64,000 bases of DNA from Photobacterium halotolerans DSM 18316 (GTDB taxonomy: Bacteria; Pseudomonadota; Gammaproteobacteria; Enterobacterales; Vibrionaceae). Position numbers and translations under genes: made by a program. The stretch's first letter is position 1; every line of letters starts with the position of its first letter. The DNA is taken from positions 282,994-346,993 of the forward strand of contig NZ_KE384320.1 of NCBI RefSeq assembly GCF_000425165.1, in the 5' to 3' direction. This document shows positions 1-9,042 of this stretch, piece by piece. The notes under the pieces were generated by a model. That model was not told the origin of the DNA. It saw only the letters and a program-made list of their open reading frames with translations, and did no database searches.

Positions 1-494
1 AGCTCCAGACGCACATGCTTATCAATGCCCAGTTCACGCCACAAACGTGCCGTCATCATGATCAGCTCGGCATCAACATCCGGCCCTTCAATGCCAAACA
101 CTTCCACACCAAACTGATGGAACTGGCGATAACGGCCTTTCTGCGGACGTTCATGGCGAAACATGGGGCCCATGTACCATAAACGCTGTTCCTGATTGTA
201 CAGCAGGCCGTTTTCGATACCGGCACGCACACAACCTGCCGTCCCTTCAGGACGCAGTGTCAGGCTGTCACCGTTGCGATCTTCAAAGGTATACATTTCC
301 TTTTCGACCACATCGGTCACTTCACCGATGGCGCGCTTAAACAAATGCGTCATCTCGACAATCGGCATACGGACTTCACTGTAGCCGTATGCGCTGACGA
401 CTTGTTTCGCGGTATTTTCCACTTTCTGCCAAAGTGGAGACTGAGTTGGGAGGCAATCGTTCATGCCTCGAATTGCTTGAATTTGTTTCGCCAC
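1..494 (-). CDS. hisS: Histidyl-tRNA synthetase, N-terminal part (cut by window edge)
   Basis: Charges tRNA(His) with histidine in the cytosol (class II aminoacyl-tRNA synthetase). About 164 N-terminal residues are present and the rest lies left of the window. Motif 1 region ([12 protein letters not shown]), the [13 protein letters not shown] block and motif 2 ([19 protein letters not shown]) are readable. The reading frame starts at a GTG (492-494) giving [13 protein letters not shown], the standard family N-terminus; no ATG fits better, so a GTG start is chosen. It follows ispG on the same strand with a 120-bp gap holding a hairpin, as in the ispG-hisS order of other Gammaproteobacteria. 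Confidence 0.95.
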   Translation of the reverse strand, partial: MAKQIQAIRGMNDCLPTQSPLWQKVENTAKQVVSAYGYSEVRMPIVEMTHLFKRAIGEVTDVVEKEMYTFEDRNGDSLTLRPEGTAGCVRAGIENGLLYNQEQRLWYMGPMFRHERPQKGRYRQFHQFGVEVFGIEGPDVDAELIMMTARLWRELGIDKHVRLE

Positions 495-573
495 GTTGAT
501 TCTCAATTAACCGATGGGGATTAAGTTCGAATGAATAGAACTGAATATATAAGTTATGCAGGACGTTGTGAAC

Positions 574-599
574 CTTACCCCGAAGGAATCCGGGGTAAG
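574..599 (-). terminator. Intergenic hairpin between ispG and hisS
   Basis: A perfect 9-bp inverted repeat (CTTACCCCG / CGGGGTAAG) with an 8-nt loop lies just after the ispG stop. No T-run follows on either strand, so it is not a classical terminator. It may be a partial terminator or an mRNA-processing/stability element inside the ispG-hisS transcript. Confidence 0.45.
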
Positions 600-614
600 T
601 CAGACAGAAAAAGC

Positions 615-1730
615 TTACTTTTCGATGATGTCAATCCGGTTTCGCTGATCCATCATCGACGCTTTGGCCCGAATCTTGGTTTCCAGCTGATCGATCACAT
701 TGTCATTATCAAAACGCTCTTTCTGGCGCACACCGTCTTCATAGAAGGCGCTCTTGCGGTTACCGCCGGCAATGCCCATATGGGACACTTCGGCTTCGCC
801 CGGTCCGTTAACCACACAACCAATAACAGAGACGTCCATGGGGATAGTGATATCTTCCAGACGCTGTTCCAGCTCGTTGACTGTGCCAATCACATCAAAT
901 TCCTGACGTGAACAGGTTGGGCAGGCAATAAAATTAATGCCGCGGGAACGGATACGCAGAGATTTCAGGATATCAAAACCGACTTTAATTTCTTCGATGG
1001 GGTCAGCCGCCAAAGAGATGCGCAGCGTATCGCCAATACCTTCAGCCAGCAGCATGCCCAGGCCAACAGCAGATTTCACCGCGCCGGCACGCGCGCCACC
1101 GGCTTCAGTGATACCCAAATGCAAAGGTTGTTTGATTTGCTTTGCCAGCCTGCGGTACGACTCCACAGCCAGAAATACGTCAGACGCTTTAACACTGACT
1201 TTGAATTGATCAAAATTCAGCCGATCCAGGATCTCAACATGACGCATCGCTGATTCCACCAGCGCATCAGGTGTCGGCTCACCGTATTTCTGCTGGATAT
1301 CTTTTTCCAGCGAGCCACCGTTTACCCCGATTCGGATCGGGATATTGTTGTCGCGAGCACAGTCCACCACAGCACGGATACGATCTTCACGACCGATATT
1401 ACCCGGGTTGATGCGCAGACAGTCCACGCCATATTCCGCCACTTTCAACGCAATGCGGTAATCAAAATGAATATCGGCCACCAAAGGCAGATTCACCTGC
1501 TGCTTAATCGCTTTAAAAGCTTCAGCCGCGTCCATTGTTGGTACGGAAACACGGACAATATCTGCACCGACTTTTTCCAGTGCGCGGATTTGTGCAACTG
1601 TCGCTGCCACATCTGTGGTACGGGTGTTGGTCATTGACTGCACCGCAATCGGTGCACCATCACCAATTGGCACCTTACCCACATAAATTCGGGTGGAAGG
1701 ACGACGTTTGATCGGAGACTCGTTATGCAT
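615..1730 (-). CDS. ispG: 4-hydroxy-3-methylbut-2-enyl diphosphate synthase (flavodoxin), IspG/GcpE
   Basis: Performs the penultimate step of the MEP isoprenoid pathway, reducing methylerythritol cyclodiphosphate to HMBPP with a [4Fe-4S] cluster. The 371-residue length is normal. A TIM-barrel N-terminal domain (motif [10 protein letters not shown] around 135-144) is followed by the C-terminal cluster domain with C270, C273 (CPTC) and C305 ([10 protein letters not shown]), plus the following Glu ligand at 312. It starts 14 bp after the rodZ stop and is probably in one transcript with pilW-rodZ. Nothing odd was seen. Confidence 0.97.
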   Translation of the reverse strand: MHNESPIKRRPSTRIYVGKVPIGDGAPIAVQSMTNTRTTDVAATVAQIRALEKVGADIVRVSVPTMDAAEAFKAIKQQVNLPLVADIHFDYRIALKVAEYGVDCLRINPGNIGREDRIRAVVDCARDNNIPIRIGVNGGSLEKDIQQKYGEPTPDALVESAMRHVEILDRLNFDQFKVSVKASDVFLAVESYRRLAKQIKQPLHLGITEAGGARAGAVKSAVGLGMLLAEGIGDTLRISLAADPIEEIKVGFDILKSLRIRSRGINFIACPTCSRQEFDVIGTVNELEQRLEDITIPMDVSVIGCVVNGPGEAEVSHMGIAGGNRKSAFYEDGVRQKERFDNDNVIDQLETKIRAKASMMDQRNRIDIIEK

Positions 1731-1744
1731 CTTTCATTCTCTGT

Positions 1745-2740
1745 TTACAACGGCAACTTCAACCTGGCGACTCTGCCAGCCGGATAGCCGCTCAGATCAA
1801 CTGGTTCACCTTTGAAGCTCATTGTAACAACACTCGGCGCACCGAGCACTATCTTAAACGGAGCCTGTCCATCAAGAGAGATAACATCGCCGCTGGATTT
1901 GATACCTGTATCAAGTTGTTTGCCATTGGCATCACGGATATCAATCCAGCAGTCACCCGTAAAGGTCAGTTGCAGATCAGGTGCCGGCGCTTCTTCCGCA
2001 ACCGGGGCTGCACCGGCAATCAGTGAGTCATTGGCTTCATCAAAGAGCACATTGCCTTCATCATCAATCACACTGTCCGCAGGCATAGTCTCGCTGGCAG
2101 TATTGTTGGCGGCTTCATCGAAGGTGTTGAGCGGTAAATCATCACTACCGGCAGCATCGCTGTATGAGTCGTCAACGGGACTTTCTTGCGTTGCTCCTTC
2201 CGCAATCGCGCTCACGTCGTCTGTATTCAGCGTTCCCGCCATGTCATCGACGGTACCGGCCAGTGATTCATCCAGTGGCGGGTTACCCTGCGACACTTGC
2301 TCAGAGATAACCGGTGTTTCCGTTTTTTGCTCTGTCTGCCACCACCAGGCCGCTGTCATACCGACAATCACGGCCCCCAGAAGCCAGGTCAGGCCCATGA
2401 CACGGTTATCATGTTTATCTCGTTTGGTTTTACGGGAAAAGCTTTGCATCGTCTGGGCTTGTGGCTGGCCCTGCCCAATGCTTTCAAGCTTGCTCAGTAT
2501 TTCGTTGACATCAAGACCGACAAATTTCGCATACGAGCGAACATAACCACGGGTAAAAGTGGCCATCTGAGCTTCATCAAAGCGGTTGTTTTCAATGTCA
2601 TCGATTACAGACATCCGCAAGCGCAGTCGGCTCGCTACATCCTTTTGAGAATAGCCAAGCTGCTCACGCGCCTGACGAAGCATATCTCCGGGACGAATGA
2701 CGTCTTCCGTTACTCGTTCTTCGTTCTGTTCAGTATTCAT
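1745..2740 (-). CDS. rodZ: Cytoskeleton protein RodZ
   Basis: Membrane protein that anchors the MreB cytoskeleton and helps set rod shape. The 331-residue protein has an N-terminal helix-turn-helix (HTH_25) domain at about 17-80 (MLRQAREQLGYSQKDVASRL), a basic juxtamembrane patch (KTKRDKHDNR), one transmembrane segment at about 115-134, a long acidic Asp/Glu/Ala/Ser-rich periplasmic linker, and a C-terminal DUF4115 beta domain from about 255 (LQLTFTGDCWIDIRD). Its start overlaps the 3' end of pilW by 11 bp, which suggests translational coupling. Confidence 0.95.
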   Translation of the reverse strand: MNTEQNEERVTEDVIRPGDMLRQAREQLGYSQKDVASRLRLRMSVIDDIENNRFDEAQMATFTRGYVRSYAKFVGLDVNEILSKLESIGQGQPQAQTMQSFSRKTKRDKHDNRVMGLTWLLGAVIVGMTAAWWWQTEQKTETPVISEQVSQGNPPLDESLAGTVDDMAGTLNTDDVSAIAEGATQESPVDDSYSDAAGSDDLPLNTFDEAANNTASETMPADSVIDDEGNVLFDEANDSLIAGAAPVAEEAPAPDLQLTFTGDCWIDIRDANGKQLDTGIKSSGDVISLDGQAPFKIVLGAPSVVTMSFKGEPVDLSGYPAGRVARLKLPL

Positions 2741-3500
2741 TGGCTAGATAATTCTGATATTGCTGAGAATCAGGAAATTGTTGTCGCAACAATTCGGCAT
2801 ATTTTTCCACCCGATCAAGGCGACCGCTCTGGCGTGACGACTGAATTTTAAGAACAAGACTATCAGCAGTCTCTCCGTATCGCAGACTGAATGCATCCAG
2901 TCTGGCCTCTGCCTGCCGGTAATCACCACCAGTCAACTCCAGTCTTGCCAGCTGCAACATAGACAGCGGACGGTAAGGCTCATGATCCAATGCTTTTCTG
3001 AAATAATCTGCAGCTTGTGTCGCATCACCATGTTTTATGCTGCACAAAGCCGCATTTTCATATGTCGCTGAAGCCTGAAAATAATCCGGCTGTAAAACAG
3101 CACGCATAAAGGCGTTATCTGCTTCATCAAACCGTGCTTCATTACACAAGAATACACCATAGTTATTAAGCACATCGCCATTTTTGGGGGAATATTGCAA
3201 TGCTCGGACATAGAGCGCTTCAGCTGAACGGTTTTCACCCACTTGTTGGTAATAATGTGCCATGGCAAGTTGTGCTCTGGGGTGATCCGGCGCAACGTCT
3301 AAGGCTTTCTGTAAATTTTGCTGTGCTCGCTGCCGCTGACCTTGCTCAAGATAGCTGAGTCCAAGTGTGATCCTGGCATCCGCCACCGCAATGGGATCCA
3401 CACTGCGTTCCTTTGCTGTCGGGTCAACGGTTACACAGCCCACAAGCAAACAAGCGGCAATAAAGCCGCTTGTGATCGGATACAGGGTCCAGCGTACCAT
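2730..3500 (-). CDS. pilW: Type IV pilus biogenesis/stability lipoprotein PilW (PilF)
   Basis: Pilotin-like outer-membrane lipoprotein needed for secretin assembly and pilus stability. The 256-residue protein begins with a lipoprotein signal (hydrophobic run ending in lipobox LVGC, lipidated Cys about residue 22) followed by several tetratricopeptide repeats (ITLGLSYLEQGQRQRAQQNLQKAL, AMAHYYQQVGENRSAEALYVRAL, NNYGVFLCNEARFDEADNAF and so on). The rlmN-pilW-rodZ-ispG order is conserved in Vibrionaceae and Enterobacteriaceae. It may serve the pilus whose minor pilins are at 57.6-60.2 kb, which is inference. Confidence 0.92.
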   Translation of the reverse strand: MVRWTLYPITSGFIAACLLVGCVTVDPTAKERSVDPIAVADARITLGLSYLEQGQRQRAQQNLQKALDVAPDHPRAQLAMAHYYQQVGENRSAEALYVRALQYSPKNGDVLNNYGVFLCNEARFDEADNAFMRAVLQPDYFQASATYENAALCSIKHGDATQAADYFRKALDHEPYRPLSMLQLARLELTGGDYRQAEARLDAFSLRYGETADSLVLKIQSSRQSGRLDRVEKYAELLRQQFPDSQQYQNYLANEY

Positions 3501-3545
3501 AACAACTCCTTGCTCACATCCATTTCGAGCTTTATGTTATTGTTA

Positions 3546-4667
3546 TCAGACCGCTTTTACTGGGATTGGTTCCCCTTTTGCTTGTTTTGCCTGAGTACGT
3601 TTTGTGCGGTCAATCACATCACCAACCAATTGTCCGCAGGCGGCGTCGATATCATCACCTCGCGTTTTACGTACAGTCACGGTGAAGTCGTACTCCATCA
3701 GTGTTTTCATAAAGCGGTCAATCCGTGAATTGCTTGGCTTACGATAGGGTGAGCCCGGATACGGATTGAAAGGGATCAGGTTAATTTTCGCTGGAGTATC
3801 TTTCAGCGTATGTGCCAGTTCCCGCGCATGTTCCATGCCGTCGTTGACATGATCCAGCAGTATGTATTCCACAGTGACTTTGCCGCGGTTGGCATTTGAC
3901 GAGGCGATATAGCGACGTACCACATCCAGGAAAGTCTCGATATTGTACCTGTCGTTAATTGGCATGATTTCAGAACGCAACTGGTCATTACCGGCGTGCA
4001 GAGAAATCGCCAGTGCCACATCTATCTTACCTATCATCTGCTCAAGACCGGATACTACGCCTGACGTTGACACAGTGACACGGCGCTTCGACAGACCAAA
4101 CCCCAGATCATCGAGCATGATTTTCAGTGACGGAATCAGGTTTTTCATGTTCAGCAATGGCTCACCCATGCCCATCATGACCACGTTAGTAATAGGACGG
4201 CGGCCAGTTTCTTTCTCAACACCAATCTCTTTGGCCGCGCGCCATACCTGACCGATAATTTCTGACACTTTCAGGTTACGGTTAAACCCTTGCTGCGCGG
4301 TGGAGCAGAATTTACAGTCCAGTGCACAGCCTACCTGGGAAGACACGCATAGGGTGGCACGGTCATCATCGGGAATGTACACAGTTTCCACATCCTGATC
4401 ACCGACACGCATGGCCCACTTGATAGTGCCGTCTGACGAGTATTGCGCTTCAGATACGTAGGGGGCACGAATCTCAGCCACGGCTTTCAGTTTCTCGCGC
4501 AGCTTCTTATTGATATTGGTCATTTGATCAAAGTCATCGCAACCGAAATGATACATCCACTTCATGATCTGATCCGCGCGGAAGGCTTTTTCGCCCAGCT
4601 CTTCGGCAAAATACTGCCGCAGTCCTTCGCGATCGAAATCCAGCAGATTGATTTTGGCATTCGTCAT
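3546..4667 (-). CDS. rlmN: Dual-specificity RNA methyltransferase RlmN
   Basis: Radical-SAM enzyme that makes 2-methyladenosine at A2503 of 23S rRNA and A37 of some tRNAs. The start chosen is the internal Met giving [16 protein letters not shown] (373 residues, the family length); 11 extra upstream codons are open but not family-like. The CxxxCxxC radical-SAM motif is at C114, C118 and C121 ([13 protein letters not shown]). The catalytic C-terminal Cys is at about 344 (DIDAACGQL). It reads as the first gene of the rlmN-pilW-rodZ-ispG-hisS run and is separated from ndk by a terminator. Confidence 0.97.
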   Translation of the reverse strand: MTNAKINLLDFDREGLRQYFAEELGEKAFRADQIMKWMYHFGCDDFDQMTNINKKLREKLKAVAEIRAPYVSEAQYSSDGTIKWAMRVGDQDVETVYIPDDDRATLCVSSQVGCALDCKFCSTAQQGFNRNLKVSEIIGQVWRAAKEIGVEKETGRRPITNVVMMGMGEPLLNMKNLIPSLKIMLDDLGFGLSKRRVTVSTSGVVSGLEQMIGKIDVALAISLHAGNDQLRSEIMPINDRYNIETFLDVVRRYIASSNANRGKVTVEYILLDHVNDGMEHARELAHTLKDTPAKINLIPFNPYPGSPYRKPSNSRIDRFMKTLMEYDFTVTVRKTRGDDIDAACGQLVGDVIDRTKRTQAKQAKGEPIPVKAV

Positions 4668-4880
4668 CGGTTGTCGCCTCACTAAAAAATGACTGATCAT
4701 GCACCCGGCATGTCAGGAAACGCTGACCCAGGGTGGCCCCAAATAGCGGGAAGATTCAAGGCGCGAAATTGTACAGACTTTATCGGCGTGTTTCCACTTT
4801 TGCTGCTAATGTCAGCCAAGCTGCTGATCACAGCTTAGCTGAAGGCCGCCAATGCCTCCATCAAACCTGAATAGATAGAA

Positions 4881-4912
4881 AAGATAAAAAACGGGAAGCC
4901 TTGGCTTCCCGT
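4881..4912 (-). terminator. Rho-independent terminator of ndk
   Basis: A 9-bp stem (ACGGGAAGC / GCTTCCCGT) with loop CTTG is followed, reading the minus strand, by TTTTT ATC TTTT. It sits 24 bp past the ndk stop and ends ndk transcription before rlmN. Confidence 0.85.
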
Positions 4913-4936
4913 TGTATCCGGCCTTCTGATCATAGA

Positions 4937-5365
4937 TCAGTCACGAGGACAAATTTCATCCTCGGAAAAGAAATACGCAATCTCACGGGCGGCAGACTCA
5001 GGGCTGTCAGAGCCGTGCACGGCATTCAGGCGCGTGCTTTCTGCGTAATCGGCACGCAGTGTCCCGCACGCGGCTTCTTCCGGGTTGGTTTTCCCCATCA
5101 GCTCACGGTAACGGGTAATCGCATTGTCGCCTTCCAGTACCTGCACCATCACAGGGCCCGACGTCATAAATTCAATCAACGGTGCGTAAAATGGCTTGCC
5201 TTCGTGCTCAGCGTAAAATCCCTGTGCCTGCTGCTCGGTTAAACGCAGCATTTTCGCCGCCACAATCGTCAGACCAGCGCTTTCCAAACGATGATAAATC
5301 GCACCGATCTGATTACGGCCTACTGCATCTGGTTTTACAATTGAGAAGGTACGTTCAATTGTCAT
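4937..5365 (-). CDS. ndk: Nucleoside diphosphate kinase
   Basis: Transfers the gamma phosphate of ATP to NDPs and dNDPs, keeping the NTP pools balanced. The start is taken at the Met giving [18 protein letters not shown] (142 residues, normal length); 18 upstream in-frame codons do not resemble the family. The phosphorylated active-site His is H117 (LNAVHGSDS). It is monocistronic by appearance, with its own terminator downstream and the second peptidase B gene 59 bp upstream on the same strand. Confidence 0.97.
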   Translation of the reverse strand: MTIERTFSIVKPDAVGRNQIGAIYHRLESAGLTIVAAKMLRLTEQQAQGFYAEHEGKPFYAPLIEFMTSGPVMVQVLEGDNAITRYRELMGKTNPEEAACGTLRADYAESTRLNAVHGSDSPESAAREIAYFFSEDEICPRD

Positions 5366-5424
5366 TATTATATTCCTTATACTCAGTTCACTTCTGGCAG
5401 GCAGGTTTCCCTGTCCCATAGCGC

Positions 5425-6702
5425 TTACTGTAACAGCAACGCGGCAATATTTGCCACCCCAAGACCCGTCGCGCCCGCCGCCCAGCGCGCATCTGCACCG
5501 TCACGGAAGCAGGAAGCCAGGTCGAAATGAACCCAGCGGCAGTCATCGCTGACAAAACGGGACAAAAAGGCAGCTGCATTCGAAGCGCCGCCCATACCGC
5601 CACCTTTCACAGCGCGGCTGTTGGCGGTGTCAGCGTAATCAGACGGACAATTATTCTGGTGCCATTTTTGCAGCGGTAACGGCCATGCGGGCTCATTAAC
5701 CAGCTCAGACAATTGCTGTGCTTTGCGCAGCAGTTCAGGCTGCATGGAGAAAATGGCGTTATAGTCCTGGCCCACAGCCATCATGGCGGCACCGGTCAGC
5801 GTCGCGGCATCGATGATCAGCGGCGCCTTCATTTCACCGGCTTTGATCAGGCCGTCTGCCAGTACCAGACGCCCTTCCGCATCGGTATTGACCACTTCCA
5901 CCGTCAGACCGTTCTTATAGGTCAGAATATCGCCCAGCTTGTAGGCATTACCGGCGACCATGTTCTCGGCACAGCACAAAATCAGTTTAACGCGCTTTTT
6001 CAGGCCTTGTTCAATGGCATAGGCCAGCGCAGCTGTTACTGTGGCCGCCCCGCCCATGTCGCATTTCATCGCCACCATACCGGCACTGGACTTGATGCTG
6101 TAACCGCCGGAGTCGAATGTGATCCCTTTACCCACCAGGCAGGCGTGCACAGGCGCATCCGCATCTCCGGTAGGGTTAAAGTCCAGCGTCAGCATCACAG
6201 GCGGACGGCTGCTTGCCCGGCCGACACTGTGCGTACCAATCCAGCCTTCGGTCAGCAGCTCGTCACCAACCAGCACCTCGTGGGTAATTTTATCGCCGGC
6301 CACGCTTTTCAGGAAAGCTACCGCATCCTGCGCCAGTTTTTCCGGGTACATGTCTTCCGGTGTCGCATTGACAACCTGACGTACCCAGTCTGCACTGCGA
6401 CGGCGTGCGTTCAGCAATTCCAGCTCGTCTTCATCCTGGGAAGCCCATTGCACGTCCACCGATTTGCGTGTTGCGGCAAAGCCACAATAAAACGCCCACT
6501 GGCGCTCGTAGCTCCAGCCCTCGCCGCTCAGGCTGGCCTGAGTCGCCCCCTGAGAAGAAAGCTGACGAGCCGCCTGCTGAATGCGACGCAGTACAAACTC
6601 ATCCTGATAGTGAATGATCACACTGTCCTGCTGGTAGGAGACCAGCGCTTTATCGCCCCAGGCCCCCTGACTTGGTTCTGCGGAAAGTAATACGGTAAGC
6701 AT
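5425..6702 (-). CDS. Peptidase B-like M17 leucyl aminopeptidase (second paralogue)
   Basis: Cytosolic metallo-aminopeptidase of the M17 family, PepB type. The start is [16 protein letters not shown] (425 residues), supported by AGGGA 8 bp upstream; ten further upstream codons are open. The di-metal/catalytic blocks are intact: [29 protein letters not shown] and [14 protein letters not shown]. It is clearly homologous to the next gene upstream (6775-8061), yet diverged, for example [11 protein letters not shown] against [11 protein letters not shown], and [16 protein letters not shown] in the C-terminal lid. The upstream paralogue matches E. coli PepB better, so this copy may have a shifted specificity (inference). 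Confidence 0.9.
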   Translation of the reverse strand: MLTVLLSAEPSQGAWGDKALVSYQQDSVIIHYQDEFVLRRIQQAARQLSSQGATQASLSGEGWSYERQWAFYCGFAATRKSVDVQWASQDEDELELLNARRRSADWVRQVVNATPEDMYPEKLAQDAVAFLKSVAGDKITHEVLVGDELLTEGWIGTHSVGRASSRPPVMLTLDFNPTGDADAPVHACLVGKGITFDSGGYSIKSSAGMVAMKCDMGGAATVTAALAYAIEQGLKKRVKLILCCAENMVAGNAYKLGDILTYKNGLTVEVVNTDAEGRLVLADGLIKAGEMKAPLIIDAATLTGAAMMAVGQDYNAIFSMQPELLRKAQQLSELVNEPAWPLPLQKWHQNNCPSDYADTANSRAVKGGGMGGASNAAAFLSRFVSDDCRWVHFDLASCFRDGADARWAAGATGLGVANIAALLLQ

Positions 6703-6720
6703 ATCTGTGTTCCCTAAGTT

Positions 6721-6752
6721 GAAAACGCACAACAGCGTGAACTGTTGTGCGT
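6721..6752 (-). terminator. Terminator-like hairpin between the two peptidase B genes
   Basis: A 10-bp perfect stem (ACGCACAACA / TGTTGTGCGT) with an 8-nt loop is followed on the minus strand by TTTTC. It lies 23 bp past the stop of the upstream pepB gene and within 20 bp of the start of the second copy. It probably limits read-through, so the paralogues may be expressed at different levels. Confidence 0.7.
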
Positions 6753-6774
6753 AAAAATAGACCGGAGAGAGAAA

Positions 6775-8061
6775 TTAGTCCTGGGCCAGAATGTTCGCCA
6801 GTGTGCGCACACCCATGCCCGTTGCGCCCACGCCCCATTTGTCGCTGGCCGATTTACGGTAGGTACCGCTGCAGTCTAAGTGCAGCCAGCCGTGCTTATA
6901 GTCTTCAACAAAGTAAGACAGGAAAGCTGCCGCTGTACTTGCCCCCGGCATGAAATCGCCTGTTGAAATATTAGCCAGATCAGCAAAGCTGGACGGCATC
7001 ATACGGCGGTGATGCTCGCCCAGAGGCAGAGGCCACAGACCTTCGTGCTCTTCGCTGGCGGCAATCAGCGCTTTCTGCGCCATGCTGTGGTCAAAACTGA
7101 ACAAGGCATGGTAGTCATTACCCAGAGCATTCTTCGCCGCGCCGGTCAGGGTCGCACAGTCAATGATCAGGCCCGGTTTTTGCGCGCTGGCATAAATCAG
7201 ACCATCAGCCAGCACCAGACGGCCTTCTGCGTCTGTGTTGAGGATTTCAACCGTCTTGCCATTTTTGTACGTGATGATATCGCCCAGTTTAAAGGCACGA
7301 CCCGATACCATGTTTTCCGCACAGCACAAGATCAGCTTAATGCGCTTTTGTACGCCGCGGGCAATCGCCAGCGCCAGACCGCCGGTGGCCATTGCTGAGC
7401 CGCCCATGTCGGCTTTCATCGCCGCCATGCCCTCAGAAGGTTTTATGCTGTAGCCGCCGGAATCGAAGGTAATGCCTTTACCGACCAGGCACGCCGCAAC
7501 AGGTGCTTCAGCGTCACCGCTTGGGTTGTAATCAAGAATGAGCATCGCAGGAGAGCGCTCTGAACCACGGCCAACGGTATGAATACCGATCCAGCCTTCA
7601 TCCAGAAGATCGTTGCCTTTAATGACTTTGTAACTGACATGATCAGGGGCCAGGGATTTGATGAATTCACCGGCGCGGTTCGCCAGATGCGAAGGATTCA
7701 CCACTTCAGCACTCTGGTTGATAATATCGCGAACCCAGTTGGTGGCGGTCAGGCGCGCCTGCAATTCCGCTTCATCTTCATCATCAAGCTCAGGCCAGCT
7801 GACACTGTTACCGGGCTTGGCATTGCGGTGCCCCTGAATGAAAGACCAGATGGTTTCCAGATCCCATTCTTCACCGCTCAGAGCAACTTGCTTGATACCC
7901 TGACCGTCCAGAGTCCGGCCGGCACGCTGGATCAGATTCAGTACATCGTCACTGGTCACATGAATCTGAGCACCGTTAGCGGTATAAGACACCAGTGCAT
8001 TCTCACCCCACTGCTCGGCAGCAGCGTCCTGAGTCAGAAATACTGACATAATAGAAGACAT
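6775..8061 (-). CDS. pepB: Peptidase B (M17 aminopeptidase)
   Basis: Broad-specificity aminopeptidase, often linked to the isc operon as here. The start is [12 protein letters not shown] (428 residues), chosen because AAGGAG stands 6 bp before this ATG; a longer frame of 11 codons exists but has no ribosome site. Signature blocks are [45 protein letters not shown] and [20 protein letters not shown], the last nearly as in E. coli PepB. The position after iscX copies the E. coli order iscX-pepB, but a terminator and a candidate promoter separate the two. Confidence 0.95.
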   Translation of the reverse strand: MSSIMSVFLTQDAAAEQWGENALVSYTANGAQIHVTSDDVLNLIQRAGRTLDGQGIKQVALSGEEWDLETIWSFIQGHRNAKPGNSVSWPELDDEDEAELQARLTATNWVRDIINQSAEVVNPSHLANRAGEFIKSLAPDHVSYKVIKGNDLLDEGWIGIHTVGRGSERSPAMLILDYNPSGDAEAPVAACLVGKGITFDSGGYSIKPSEGMAAMKADMGGSAMATGGLALAIARGVQKRIKLILCCAENMVSGRAFKLGDIITYKNGKTVEILNTDAEGRLVLADGLIYASAQKPGLIIDCATLTGAAKNALGNDYHALFSFDHSMAQKALIAASEEHEGLWPLPLGEHHRRMMPSSFADLANISTGDFMPGASTAAAFLSYFVEDYKHGWLHLDCSGTYRKSASDKWGVGATGMGVRTLANILAQD

Positions 8062-8207
8062 GTAAAACTCCTTGAGTATATGCCCAACGAGCACTCGCAG
8101 CTCGTACAGGCGGCATGCTTATGACTTCCAGAAAGCCGGATTCTGTCCTTCGGCTGTCTGTGCCTGATCGGCCATAGCTCGCATCCAGTCACACTGAATT
8201 TACTGTG

Positions 8208-8235
8208 TTTATGGTGCATGAATGCGTAATTTCAA
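8208..8235 (-). promoter_or_regulatory. Candidate sigma-70 promoter of pepB
   Basis: On the minus strand TTGAAA (8230-8235), a 16-bp spacer and CATAAA (8208-8213) resemble a -35/-10 pair about 150 bp before the pepB start. The rest of the 360-bp gap between pepB and iscX holds the isc terminator and no credible gene. Confidence 0.35.
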
Positions 8236-8250
8236 GTTAAGCAATGCGAA

Positions 8251-8285
8251 AATACAACAAAGCGGACCTTTTGGTCCGCCATTTA
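8251..8285 (-). terminator. Terminator of the isc operon
   Basis: A 7-bp G+C-rich stem (GCGGACC / GGTCCGC) with loop TTTT lies about 140 bp past the iscX stop and is followed on the minus strand by T-rich sequence (TTTGTTGTATTTTC). It separates the isc operon from pepB. Confidence 0.6.
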
Positions 8286-8421
8286 GTTTTGTCAGTGCAG
8301 GCAATTTGTTGGCTGTCACTCACATATCAAAGCGATTGGTTTACCTTGCCGTCAAATAAACAAATAAACAAGGCATTTGCGACAAGATTAAGAGAATGAT
8401 CGACTATTGAGGAATTTACAC

Positions 8422-8622
8422 TCAGTCCTTTTCTTCCATCCAGCACAATTGCACCGCTTCCAATACTTTTTCCCCGCAGTGGTTCGGGTCATCATCAAAC
8501 TCGTCCAGCGCCAGAATCCAGTCCCGTAACTCGACAAAATGAATGCTTTGCGGGTCAACATCCGGATGCTCTTCCAGCAAGGCAATGGCAATGTCTCTGG
8601 AGTCAATCCACTTCAGTCCCAT
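8422..8622 (-). CDS. iscX: Fe-S assembly protein IscX (YfhJ)
   Basis: Small acidic protein that binds IscS and iron and tunes cysteine desulfurase activity. The 66 residues (MGLKWIDSRDIAIALLEEHPDVDP...) match the family along the whole length, including the DEFDDDPNHCGEKVLEAVQLCW block and the acidic end. It is the last isc gene, 79 bp after fdx, with a stem-loop in the gap. Confidence 0.95.
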   Translation of the reverse strand: MGLKWIDSRDIAIALLEEHPDVDPQSIHFVELRDWILALDEFDDDPNHCGEKVLEAVQLCWMEEKD

Positions 8623-8664
8623 GATTCACCTGCCCCTGTTGCAAACAGAAAGTATTAAGAGTGT

Positions 8665-8699
8665 AGCAAGCCCGCCACCAAAGGGTAACGGGGCTTGCT
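8665..8699 (-). other. Stem-loop between fdx and iscX
   Basis: A 9-bp perfect inverted repeat (AGCAAGCCC / GGGCTTGCT) with a 17-nt loop ends 3 bp before the fdx stop side of the gap. No T-run follows. It could be an mRNA stability or processing element that lowers iscX expression relative to fdx. Confidence 0.4.
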
Positions 8700-8701
8700 G
8701 A

Positions 8702-9040
8702 TTAATGGTTTTCGCTGGCCAGATTGATGGTGTAACGAGGAATTTCAACCACCAGATCTTCATCTGCCACTCTGGCCTGACAGCCCAGACGAGACTCAGG
8801 TTCCAGGCCCCATGCTTTATCCAGCATGTCATCTTCCAGCTCTTCACTTTCGTTCAGTGAATCAAACCCTTCACGGATAATGACGTGACAGGTTGTGCAG
8901 GCACAGGACTTTTCGCAGGCATGCTCAATACCAATGCCGTTTCGCAGTGCCACATCCAGCACAGTTTCGCCACTAGATGCATCCAGCACAGCGCCCTCTG
9001 GGCAAAGTTCTTCGTGGGGTAATACAACAATTTTAGGCAT
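8702..9040 (-). CDS. fdx: [2Fe-2S] ferredoxin of the ISC system
   Basis: Electron donor for Fe-S cluster assembly on IscU. The 112-residue adrenodoxin-type protein shows the four cluster cysteines C42, C48, C51 (ACEKSCACTTCHV) and C87 (RLGCQARV); C46 is the extra non-ligand Cys common in the family. It begins 2 bp after the hscA stop, so it is tightly coupled in the operon. Confidence 0.96.
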   Translation of the reverse strand: MPKIVVLPHEELCPEGAVLDASSGETVLDVALRNGIGIEHACEKSCACTTCHVIIREGFDSLNESEELEDDMLDKAWGLEPESRLGCQARVADEDLVVEIPRYTINLASENH

Positions 9041-9042
9041 GC

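Noticed and set aside
5713-6690. 325-codon frame antisense to the second peptidase B gene.
   Set aside because: Shadow of a G+C-biased real gene; no domain and no start signals.
8110-8160. Minus-strand wording GACAGAATCCGGCTT recalls the 3' end of RNase P RNA (GACAGAACCCGGCTTA).
   Set aside because: The conserved 5' part (GAGGAAAGTCCGGGC) and other core elements are absent from the roughly 300 bases that would have to hold them.
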